This document shows positions 1-5,943 of a stretch of DNA of 9,445 bases, one piece after another. This DNA is from SURF-24 sp964537965 (GTDB lineage Bacteria > Bacteroidota > Ignavibacteria > Ignavibacteriales > SURF-24). Each line of letters begins with the position of its first letter. The first letter of the stretch is position 1. The position numbers and the translations under genes were made by a program. The stretch lies in contig CAZIDB010000187.1 in assembly GCA_964537965.1 (NCBI GenBank), positions 1 to 9,445 on the forward strand, in the 5' to 3' direction. The notes below the pieces were generated by a model. The model ran no database searches and had not been told where the DNA came from. It saw nothing but the letters and a program-made list of their open reading frames with translations.

Positions 1-827
1 AGCGCACTTACTTAGAAACAATGCGCAGAGTAAAAATAATTACAAAGGAAATTGCAGCCGCACTTGAAATTACCGGACCATTCAACATTCAGTTTATTGC
101 AAAAGACAATGATGTAAAAGTAATTGAGTGCAACCTTCGCGCTTCAAGAAGTTTTCCATTTGTATCTAAAGTTCTTAAGATAAATTTCATTGATATTGCC
201 ACAAAGTTAATGATGGGCGAGAAGGTTAATAAAATTGATAAGTCATCCTTCGATCTTGATTATGTTGGAGTTAAAGCTCCCCAGTTTTCTTTTACAAGAT
301 TAAAAGGAAGCGACCCAGTGCTTGGTGTGGAAATGTCTTCCACAGGAGAAGTTGCCTGTCTTGGCGATGATTTTAATGAAGCGTTCCTTAAGAGCTGTTT
401 ATCAACAGGATATAAAGAGCCGCAAAAAGCAGTTCTTCTTTCCACGGGAACACCAAAAGATAAAGCCGAATTTTTAGACGGTGCAAAAATTCTCTTTAAA
501 AAAGGATTAAAGTTCTATGCAACAAAAGGAACCGCTGATTATCTTAACAGCAACGGAATGGAATGTGAAGTTTTATACTGGCCTTTCGATAACAAGGAAC
601 CGAACATTTCAACGTATTTGTCAGAAGGTAAAATTGATTTAGTAATCAACATTCCTAAGAACGAAGACAAGCTTGAGCTTGAGAACGATTATGTAATCCG
701 CCGTAAAGCTGTTGATATGAACATCCCGCTTATTACTAATATTCAGTTTGCAAAACGCTTTGCTAAATCGCTTGGTTTGTACTCAGCTAAAACTCTGCAG
801 ATAAAAAGCTGGGATGAATACGATTAA
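1..827 (+). CDS. carB: Carbamoyl-phosphate synthase large subunit, C-terminal part (5' end outside window)
   Basis: The reading frame is open from position 3, so the ATG at 21 is internal and the true start lies upstream. The 274 visible residues cover the end of the second ATP-grasp module (ECNLRASRSFPFVSK at about 129-173) and the C-terminal MGS-like allosteric domain (from about 400 to the stop). CarB makes carbamoyl phosphate from bicarbonate, ammonia passed on from the CarA glutaminase, and two ATP, for both arginine and pyrimidine synthesis in the cytoplasm. Compared from memory, the sequence is closer to animal CPS1/CAD than to E. coli CarB: CNLRASRSFPFVSK, VGVKAPQFSF, STGEVACLG, AFLKSCLSTG and DYVIRRKAVD all have near-identical CPS1 counterparts. 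It ends 437 bp before argC, so it is probably a separate transcription unit. Whether CarA is fused or adjacent cannot be seen. Confidence 0.95.
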   Translation, partial: RTYLETMRRVKIITKEIAAALEITGPFNIQFIAKDNDVKVIECNLRASRSFPFVSKVLKINFIDIATKLMMGEKVNKIDKSSFDLDYVGVKAPQFSFTRLKGSDPVLGVEMSSTGEVACLGDDFNEAFLKSCLSTGYKEPQKAVLLSTGTPKDKAEFLDGAKILFKKGLKFYATKGTADYLNSNGMECEVLYWPFDNKEPNISTYLSEGKIDLVINIPKNEDKLELENDYVIRRKAVDMNIPLITNIQFAKRFAKSLGLYSAKTLQIKSWDEYD

Positions 828-859
828 TTAGAATCTTTCTCTAGCCTTTGGCTGGTAAA

Positions 860-985
860 CTTAATCTTACCCTTACTCTTCCGTTTGATTAAGAGTAGGA
901 GCAAGAGTAGGAAGAACAGATTAAGAACTTCTATCATAGTTCTTACTCCTATTCTTACTCTTGCTCATAATCTTGCTCTTCTTCC
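860..985. repeat. Nested inverted repeat built from AAGAGTA/TACTCTT units
   Basis: This is a purine/pyrimidine-skewed stretch in which the left half repeats AAGAGTAGGA-like words and the right half repeats their reverse complement. Exact pairings include GAGCAAGAGTA (899-909) with TACTCTTGCTC (956-966), AAGAACT (923-929) with AGTTCTT (938-944), and CTTAATC (860-866) with GATTAAG at 887-893 and again at 919-925. The RNA could fold into a long, alternative-paired stem. It resembles dispersed intergenic repeats rather than a simple terminator, since no U-run follows the stems. Whether it is dispersed in the genome cannot be tested from one window. Confidence 0.7.
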
Positions 986-1055
986 ACATCGCCAAAACTC
1001 CTGAAACTGCATATCATTGCACTCAATGGCATATCTATTCCAAATATTTAACTTT

Positions 1056-1073
1056 TCTGAATAATAATTCTTG
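1056..1073. promoter_or_regulatory. Probable ARG box (ArgR operator) upstream of argC
   Basis: The 18 bases TCTGAATAATAATTCTTG fit the E. coli ARG-box consensus WNTGAATWWWWATTCANW at every constrained position except the A after ATTC (here T) and the final W (here G). The core TGAAT-AATA-ATTC is intact. It lies about 190 bp upstream of the argC start, overlaps a TTGACG hexamer, and the same operon encodes ArgR. A second box at the usual 3-bp spacing was looked for and not found. The match is seen directly; the function is inferred. Confidence 0.72.
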
Positions 1074-1099
1074 ACGGGACTATTAGCTCTTATTATTTT
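1071..1099 (+). promoter_or_regulatory. Candidate promoter of the arg operon
   Basis: TTGACG (1071-1076) followed after 17 bp by TATTTT (1094-1099) resembles a sigma-70-type -35/-10 pair; TATTAT at 1091-1096 is the better hexamer but sits only 14 bp away. The -35 overlaps the right end of the ARG box, the arrangement expected for repression by ArgR. Transcription from here would give a leader of about 160 nt before argC. A second weaker pair, TTTTGG (1196-1201) and TATAAG (1219-1224), lies closer to the gene. Promoter rules in this phylum may differ, so this is a suggestion only. Confidence 0.4.
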
Positions 1100-1147
1100 T
1101 AGAGCGTATGAAAAACAAATTTTCACATATTAACTTCAAGTCCTTCT

Positions 1148-1172
1148 CTTTAACTTCTCTAAGAAGTTTAAG
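1148..1172 (+). other. Leader hairpin upstream of argC
   Basis: CTTTAACTTCT (1148-1158) pairs with AGAAGTTTAAG (1162-1172) at 10 of 11 positions around a CTA loop. It lies in the presumed untranslated leader of argC. No U-run follows (the next bases are CAGCTTACG), so it is not a classic intrinsic terminator. It could be a leader structure, a remnant of a repeat, or chance. Confidence 0.45.
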
Positions 1173-1264
1173 CAGCTTACGCCCGCGCCGTCCCCTTTTG
1201 GGGTAATACATATCTACTTATAAGCATTTTTATTTTTAAAATTTTATTCAGAAAGGAAGTTATT

Positions 1265-2143
1265 ATGATTTCAATTGGCATTATCGGCGGGAGCGGTTAC
1301 ACAGGAAAAAAGTTATTGCAGTTCTGCAGCGCTCATCCCAACATAGAAAAAATCAAAGTTTACGGTCATACAACAGCGGGAGAAAAATTATCATCCGTTT
1401 TTCCTGACTTATTAAATATTATACAGGATGATGTAATCGGCTCAGTAACGGAATTTTCTTACGAACACGATTTATATTTTATAGCTCTTCCTCACGGTGA
1501 AGCATTAAACTATGTACCACAACTTATTGCCCAGGGCAAAAAAGTTATAGACCTTGGCGGNNNNNNNNNNNNNNNNNNNNNNNNNNNNNNNNNNNNNNNN
1601 NNNNNNNNNNNNNNNNNNNNNNNNNNNNNNNNNNNNNNNNNNNNNNNNNNNNNNNNNNNNAAATCTGCAAAGGTAAATATGCTTATGTCTGAAATGGATG
1701 GAAACGTAAGAGCATACAACGTTAACCAGCACAGGCACCAGCCGGAAATATTGCAGGAGTTGAACAAGACCGGCTTTAATTCTCCTTTTTCTTTCACAAC
1801 TCATTTGCTGCCGGTAGCTGTTGGAATTTATGCAACAACTTCTATTCACTTAAAAAATAAAATTAAAGCGGATGAAATTATAAAAGCGTTTGATGAAATG
1901 TACACTGATTCTTTCTTTGTAAGATTAAGACCAACTCCGCCGGATTTAAGCTGGGTAGTCGGCACCAATTTCTGCGATGTAAATGTATCAGTAAACGAAA
2001 AGACAATTATTGTAACATCAGCAATAGATAATCTTATTAAAGGGGCATCCGGGCAGGCAGTTCAGAATATGAACAAACTTTACGGCTGGGAAGAAAAACT
2101 CGGATTGGTAAATACAGGAGGGCAGTATGTATCAGTTTATTAA
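1265..2143 (+). CDS. argC: N-acetyl-gamma-glutamyl-phosphate reductase, interrupted by an assembly gap
   Basis: ArgC reduces N-acetylglutamyl phosphate with NADPH to the semialdehyde, the third step of arginine synthesis. The N-terminus has the dinucleotide-binding loop GIIGGSGYTGKK (residues 5-16), followed by FIALPHGEAL and KKVIDLG at about residues 72-98. After the gap come HRHQPEI, containing the catalytic-base histidine; FTTHLLPVAVGIYATT; and GASGQAVQNMNKL, a conserved C-terminal block. AAAGGAAG at 1252-1259 supports the ATG at 1265. The frame either side of the 100 N gives 292 residues, about 45-50 fewer than the usual ~340, so the true gap is probably near 240 nt. The segment with the catalytic cysteine (NPGCYPT block) lies inside it. 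The 3' end overlaps argJ by 17 nt. The identity is sure; integrity across the gap is unknown. Confidence 0.93.
   Translation: MISIGIIGGSGYTGKKLLQFCSAHPNIEKIKVYGHTTAGEKLSSVFPDLLNIIQDDVIGSVTEFSYEHDLYFIALPHGEALNYVPQLIAQGKKVIDLGXXXXXXXXXXXXXXXXXXXXXXXXXXXXXXXXXXKSAKVNMLMSEMDGNVRAYNVNQHRHQPEILQELNKTGFNSPFSFTTHLLPVAVGIYATTSIHLKNKIKADEIIKAFDEMYTDSFFVRLRPTPPDLSWVVGTNFCDVNVSVNEKTIIVTSAIDNLIKGASGQAVQNMNKLYGWEEKLGLVNTGGQYVSVY
1561..1660. other. Assembly gap: run of exactly 100 N
   Basis: A round run of 100 N is a conventional placeholder for a scaffold gap of unknown size. It falls within argC. The downstream frame happens to stay in register (396 nt from the start codon to position 1661), but this is coincidental and should not be taken as evidence of the true length. 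Confidence 0.97.
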
Positions 2144-3332
2144 TAACGGAACAGTAACTTCAGCAAAAGGATTTAAAGCCGCAGGAATTTTCAGCGGTAT
2201 CAAAAAGAAGAAGAAAGATTTAGCTTTAATTTACTCTGATTCTTCCTGCACTGCTGCAGGAACATTTACTCTCAACAAGGTTAAAGCAGCTCCTCTGTTG
2301 GTTTCCCAGGATGTTATCAAAAGTAAAAGTGAAGTTAAAGCTGTAATTGTTAACTCAGGAAATGCCAATGCGTGTACCGGTGAAGCAGGTTACAATGATG
2401 CTTTAAAAATGCAAAGCTGCTGCGCAGAAAAACTTGGTATTAACGCAAATGAAGTTTTAATAAGCTCAACCGGAGTAATCGGCCAGCTTATGCCAATGGA
2501 TAAATTGCTTGGCGGTATTGATGAAATTGTTCCTAAGCTTTCTGCTGATGGCGGCTTTGATGCTGCAGAAGCAATAATGACCACAGATAAGAAGATGAAA
2601 TCCTTTGCCGTAAAAGTTGAATTGTCTATCGGTTCTGTTACTATCGGCGCAATTTGTAAAGGCAGCGGAATGATTATGCCGAACATGGCTACGATGCTCG
2701 CATTCGTAACAACCGATGCAAAAATAGAAACAGACCTTTTGCAAAAACTTTTAAGCAAAGCCGTTAAAAATTCTTTCAATAAAATTTCCGTTGACGGGGA
2801 TACCAGCACAAACGATATGGTTGTAATTCTTGCCAATGGAAAGTCAGGAATGGATGTAAATGAAAACTCAGAAGATGAAACTTTATTTTATGAAGCGCTT
2901 GAAGCTCTTAGTATCGAAATGGCGAAATCTATTGTCTCAGATGGAGAAGGAGCTACTAAGTTAGTAACAATCAATGTAAGCGGCGCTCATTCAGAAGAAG
3001 ATGCCGACCTTGTTGGAAAAGCGGTTGCAAATTCATCTCTTGTTAAAACTGCAATTTACGGCGAGGATGCCAACTGGGGAAGAATAATGTCTGCCGCAGG
3101 AAACAGCGGAGCATCAATTGAACCTGAAAAGATGAGCATCTTCTTTAACAACTCCCCGGTCGTACTTCCTGACTATAACATTGTTTTAGATGAAGCTGAA
3201 GCCAAAGAAATTCTTTCACAGAGTGAATTCCAGATTAAGATAAATCTGAATGGCGGAAAGTATTCTTCAACCTGGTGGACGTGCGATTTTTCCGAAGAGT
3301 ATGTTAAGATAAACGCAAACTACAGGACATAA
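2127..3332 (+). CDS. argJ: Glutamate N-acetyltransferase / ornithine acetyltransferase
   Basis: ArgJ transfers the acetyl group from N-acetylornithine to glutamate, recycling it in the cyclic arginine pathway. Bifunctional members can also use acetyl-CoA; the sequence alone does not decide this. The 401 residues match the usual length. The N-terminal TSAKGFKAAGI...KKDLALI block, the oxyanion-hole pair in SSTGVIG (T115-G116) and the self-cleavage site NMATML are all present. The precursor should split between A188 and T189, Thr189 becoming the N-terminal nucleophile of the beta chain. GEDANWGRI and the C-terminal EYVKINANYRT are typical. AGGAGGG at 2116-2122 sits four bases before the ATG, inside argC, and the 17-nt overlap points to coupled translation. 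No argA or argE is seen, which fits an ArgJ-based cycle. Confidence 0.96.
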   Translation: MYQFINNGTVTSAKGFKAAGIFSGIKKKKKDLALIYSDSSCTAAGTFTLNKVKAAPLLVSQDVIKSKSEVKAVIVNSGNANACTGEAGYNDALKMQSCCAEKLGINANEVLISSTGVIGQLMPMDKLLGGIDEIVPKLSADGGFDAAEAIMTTDKKMKSFAVKVELSIGSVTIGAICKGSGMIMPNMATMLAFVTTDAKIETDLLQKLLSKAVKNSFNKISVDGDTSTNDMVVILANGKSGMDVNENSEDETLFYEALEALSIEMAKSIVSDGEGATKLVTINVSGAHSEEDADLVGKAVANSSLVKTAIYGEDANWGRIMSAAGNSGASIEPEKMSIFFNNSPVVLPDYNIVLDEAEAKEILSQSEFQIKINLNGGKYSSTWWTCDFSEEYVKINANYRT

Positions 3333-3346
3333 GGAAGGGAGAGAAA

Positions 3347-4123
3347 ATGAAAATTGCATTATTAAAAATATCGGGCAAAGCATTAAACGAATTATTTGAT
3401 TCGCAAAGCTGGATTCAATCAATTAAAAAAATTCATGCCTTATACGACGGATTAATAATTGTACACGGCGCAGGCAATACTATCTCTGCATGGTCTAAAG
3501 CTTTGGGCTACGAATCAAAATTTATTGACGGGCAGAGAGTAACATCAAAAGAAGTTATGGAAGTTGTTGCCGCGGTTCAGGCCGGAGTTCTAAATGCAAA
3601 GATTGTAAGCAAATTAATTTCAAACGATATAAATGCCGTGGGCTTGACAGGAATAGATCACTCCACATTTGTTGCAGAAGTTGTTGATAAAAATCTTGGA
3701 TACGTTGGCGTCCCAAAATTAATCGGATCTGCCGAATGGATTACTAACTTAGTAATGAATAACACTGTTCCCGTATTTTCAAGCGTGTGCAGAGATGCGG
3801 CAGGTAACCTTATGAATGTAAATGCAGACATCTTTACCGAAGTGCTTGCTTCATCAATTAAAGCCGAATCTGTTTTCTTTGTATCAGACGTTGATGGCGT
3901 TAAACTTAACGGCAGCTTTCAGCCGGTTATAGATGAAGACGATATTCTGAACGGAATATCAAACGGAGAAATTACCGAAGGTATGATTCCAAAAATGAAC
4001 AGCTGCATCGACATGTTAAATAACGGAATAAATAAAATCTGGATAGGATCAAAAATTCAAGAGGAAAAATTTAATGAGAAGGGAAGACATACTGGTGGGA
4101 CCTGGATTGTACAGTCCGCTTAA
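3347..4123 (+). CDS. argB: N-acetylglutamate kinase, short form
   Basis: ArgB phosphorylates N-acetylglutamate with ATP, the second pathway step. At 258 residues it has the length of the E. coli enzyme and lacks the extra N-terminal helix that confers arginine inhibition on longer NAGKs. An amino-acid-kinase fold is indicated by LLKISGK (K7), IVHGAGN (40-44), QRVT with R64, LMNVNAD (N157, N159, D161), FFVSDVDGV (177-185) and GMIPKMN with K216, equivalent by eye to E. coli K217. Two otherwise conserved glycine-rich motifs differ: KxGG is KISG, and HGGG is HGAG. GAGAG ahead of the ATG and AAGGAAGGG provide the ribosome site in the 14-nt argJ-argB spacer. The substrate could be N-acetyl- or, as in some Bacteroidota, N-succinyl-glutamate; argJ next door favours acetyl. 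The 3' end overlaps argD by 50 nt. Confidence 0.9.
   Translation: MKIALLKISGKALNELFDSQSWIQSIKKIHALYDGLIIVHGAGNTISAWSKALGYESKFIDGQRVTSKEVMEVVAAVQAGVLNAKIVSKLISNDINAVGLTGIDHSTFVAEVVDKNLGYVGVPKLIGSAEWITNLVMNNTVPVFSSVCRDAAGNLMNVNADIFTEVLASSIKAESVFFVSDVDGVKLNGSFQPVIDEDDILNGISNGEITEGMIPKMNSCIDMLNNGINKIWIGSKIQEEKFNEKGRHTGGTWIVQSA
4061..4066 (+). promoter_or_regulatory. Ribosome binding site deciding the argD start inside argB
   Basis: GAGGAA lies seven bases before the ATG at 4074, while argB continues to 4123. It supports translation starting within argB rather than at the in-frame GTG (4095) or TTG (4107), which have poorer sites. Confidence 0.6.
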
Positions 4124-5291
4124 CACAGAAGCAGAAATTAAATCTAACTTACTCCAGAATTACTCACGCTATCCTGTTGAGTTTGTTAAAGGCAAAGGTG
4201 CCTGGCTGTATGATAAAGACGATAAAAAATATTTAGATTTTTTAAGCGGAATTGCCGTAACAGGATTTGGTCATAACAATCCTGAAACAATAAATGCAGC
4301 AATCGAACAGATAAAAAAATTATGGCACGTCTCCAATTTATTTGAAGCAGAAGGACAGGAAAAGCTTGCAAAAATACTTGCACAAAAATCTAAACTGGAC
4401 TATGTCTTCTTCTGCAACTCCGGCACAGAGGCAAATGAAGCTGCTATTAAGTTTGCAAGAAAATGGGGAAAGGAAAGAACCCATATCATTTGTGCAACAA
4501 ATAGTTTTCATGGCAGAACGATGGGGAGTCTTTCTGCAACGGGTCAACCCAAATTGTGGGAGAATTTTGCGCCGTTAACACCGGGATTTTCTTTTACAGA
4601 ATTTGGAGATGTCTCTGAACTTGCTCACGCCTATCTGGAACATGCAAATGATACAGTTGCAGTTATGATTGAACCCATACAGGGAGAAAGCGGCGTCATT
4701 GTTCCTCCGGACGGCTATCTTAAAAAAGTAAGAAGCTTCTGCGATGAACATAGTCTTCTGCTTATTGTTGATGAAGTGCAAACCGGCATGGGCAGAACAG
4801 GAAAATTCTTCTGCCACCAATGGGAAGAGATTAAACCGGATATTATTACAGTTGCAAAAGGGATCGCAAACGGATTACCGCTTGGCGCAACAATCTGCAC
4901 AAAAGCAGTTGGTGATGAAATTAAGCCGGGCAATCACGGATCAACATTCGGCGGCAACCTTGTTTCAATAGCATCTGCACTTGCTGTTGCAGATTTAATT
5001 GATGAAAATATTTTACAAAATAACGTAAAGCTTGGCAATACTCTTATACAAGCATTAGAGGCTTTACATACAGATAAGATAAAAACCGTCCGCGGTAAAG
5101 GTCTTATGATAGGAGTTGAATTTGTGCAGGGAGTATCGGCAAAGAACATTTGCAAACAGCTTCTTAAAAAAGGAATTGTAACCGGTACATCCGGAGATAC
5201 TGTATTAAGACTTCTTCCGCCTTTCATTATAACAGAAAAAGAAATAGTACAATTCGCTTCAACATTTGACGGCGTATTAAAAAGTTTATGA
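4074..5291 (+). CDS. argD: Acetylornithine aminotransferase
   Basis: ArgD is a class III PLP-dependent aminotransferase that converts N-acetylglutamate semialdehyde and glutamate to N-acetylornithine and 2-oxoglutarate; many also serve as the lysine-pathway succinyl-DAP aminotransferase. Seen motifs in order: YLDFLSGIAVTGFGH (53-67), CNSGTEANEAAIKFAR with the phosphate-binding G117-T118, SFHGRTMGSLSATG (144-157), EPIQGESGV (200-208), VDEVQTGMGRTG with D233 contacting the PLP ring nitrogen, VAKGIANGLPLGA with the Schiff-base lysine K262, and NHGSTFGGN (T291). Homology usually begins near the TEAEIKSNLLQNYSRYP segment (from about residue 18), so the first ~16 residues, which arise from the overlap with argB, are an unusual extension. 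The start rests on GAGGAA at 4061 and could instead be GTG 4095. 405 residues is normal. Confidence 0.95.
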   Translation: MRREDILVGPGLYSPLNTEAEIKSNLLQNYSRYPVEFVKGKGAWLYDKDDKKYLDFLSGIAVTGFGHNNPETINAAIEQIKKLWHVSNLFEAEGQEKLAKILAQKSKLDYVFFCNSGTEANEAAIKFARKWGKERTHIICATNSFHGRTMGSLSATGQPKLWENFAPLTPGFSFTEFGDVSELAHAYLEHANDTVAVMIEPIQGESGVIVPPDGYLKKVRSFCDEHSLLLIVDEVQTGMGRTGKFFCHQWEEIKPDIITVAKGIANGLPLGATICTKAVGDEIKPGNHGSTFGGNLVSIASALAVADLIDENILQNNVKLGNTLIQALEALHTDKIKTVRGKGLMIGVEFVQGVSAKNICKQLLKKGIVTGTSGDTVLRLLPPFIITEKEIVQFASTFDGVLKSL

Positions 5292-5299
5292 TAAAAAGA

Positions 5300-5353
5300 T
5301 TGGATAAACATATTCAGATTTCGAATGAAATATCTTATGTTTCAGTTATCCAA
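5300..5353. repeat. Inverted repeats in the argD-argR spacer
   Basis: TTGGATAA (5300-5307) and TTATCCAA (5346-5353) are perfect 8-bp inverted repeats around 38 nt. Inside lies a smaller stem, ATTTC/GAAAT with a GAAT loop at about 5318-5331, plus ARG-box-like half words (ATTCA 5312-5316, GAATGA 5323-5328) in the wrong relative orientation for a canonical box. This 79-nt spacer is one of the two larger gaps in the operon. It may be an ArgR-related site, an RNA structure, or a scar; no strong promoter was seen. Confidence 0.4.
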
Positions 5354-5370
5354 AACATTCAAGGGAAAAA

Positions 5371-5847
5371 ATGTCTGCTAAATTAAGAAGACAGTACAAA
5401 ATTAAAGAGTTGCTGAATTACAAATTTATCTCAAGTCATGAAGACTTGTTGAAAGCTTTGCACAGAGACAGCGTTGAAGTCACCCAGGCAACTCTTAGCA
5501 GAGACTTCGCAGAGCTTGGCGTTGTAAGAATATTTACGGACCGGGGTCCGCGGTATGTTCTTAACGCCGATGAATCGGGTAAACAAATTGCTAAACTTGT
5601 CGGCTTTGAAATTATAAGCGTTGAACACAGCGAATCGCTTATAGTTATCAGAACTCTTGCCGGACGTGCGCAAGGCGTTGCCCATTATATAGACAGATTA
5701 AATAAACCGGAAATTCTTGGAACGGTGGCTGGTGATGATACGGTTTTGGTTATTCCAAATACTATCCAGAACCTAAGTAAAGTGGTAGGAATGGTTAAGC
5801 AGATGATGGCTGAACCGCCAAGCTTTAAGAAAAAGCTTCTGCTGTAA
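5371..5847 (+). CDS. argR: Arginine repressor ArgR
   Basis: ArgR is a hexameric, arginine-dependent DNA-binding regulator of arginine genes. The 158 residues match the family. The N-terminal winged helix-turn-helix (about 1-65) includes TQATLSRDFAELGVVR (38-53), with the S43-R44 recognition pair, and the wing GPRYVL. The C-terminal oligomerisation and arginine-binding domain (about 75-150) carries LIVIRTLAGRAQGVAHYIDRL and GTVAGDDTVLVI (117-128), where D122-D123 correspond to the arginine-contacting aspartates. AAGGG ahead of the ATG (about 5361-5365) supports the start. It sits between argD and argG inside the operon it probably controls, through the ARG box at 1056-1073, giving autoregulation. 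Confidence 0.96.
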   Translation: MSAKLRRQYKIKELLNYKFISSHEDLLKALHRDSVEVTQATLSRDFAELGVVRIFTDRGPRYVLNADESGKQIAKLVGFEIISVEHSESLIVIRTLAGRAQGVAHYIDRLNKPEILGTVAGDDTVLVIPNTIQNLSKVVGMVKQMMAEPPSFKKKLLL

Positions 5848-5943
5848 CTAACCACATTATTGTCCAACTACGTTTCTCCTTTGTCCGGATTTAAAAATCC
5901 AGGTTGGAAATATTTATGTATTAATAAATGTCAGGAGAATAAA

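Larger units (their letters stand above)
828..1264. other. carB-argC intergenic region, 437 bp, no gene seen
   Basis: No credible coding sequence was found on either strand. From left to right it holds a short AGCC/GGCT hairpin just after the carB stop (843-853), a nested inverted repeat of low-complexity units (about 860-985), a stretch with no recognised signal (986-1050), an ARG box with overlapping promoter-like hexamers (1056-1099), a 25-nt leader hairpin (1148-1172), a CCCC-TTTT... short palindrome at 1192-1203, and the argC ribosome binding site (1252-1259). No strong terminator with a U-run was found after carB. Confidence 0.8.

Noticed and set aside
843..853. AGCC/GGCT stem as the carB terminator
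   Set aside because: Four base pairs and no U-run; insufficient to call a terminator.
1118..1140. AT-rich imperfect palindrome near ATGAAAA...TTTTCACAT as another operator
   Set aside because: Spacing between half sites does not fit an ARG box and such matches are common in AT-rich spacers.
1505..1849. - strand frames crossing the N run in argC
   Set aside because: They exist only because N codons are not counted as stops.
5887..5900. GGATT/AATCC hairpin in the argR-argG spacer as a terminator
   Set aside because: A five-pair stem without a U-run is too weak; argG and argH likely remain in the same transcript.
5916..5933. Possible second ARG box before argG (TATGTATTAATAAATGTC)
   Set aside because: Only the left half resembles the consensus; the right half lacks ATTCA.
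5860..5943. Upstream extension of argG starting at a TTG codon
   Set aside because: No ribosome site at 5860, no resemblance of the 28 extra residues to ArgG, and a good AGGAG plus the typical MAKKKIVVAYSGG start at 5944.
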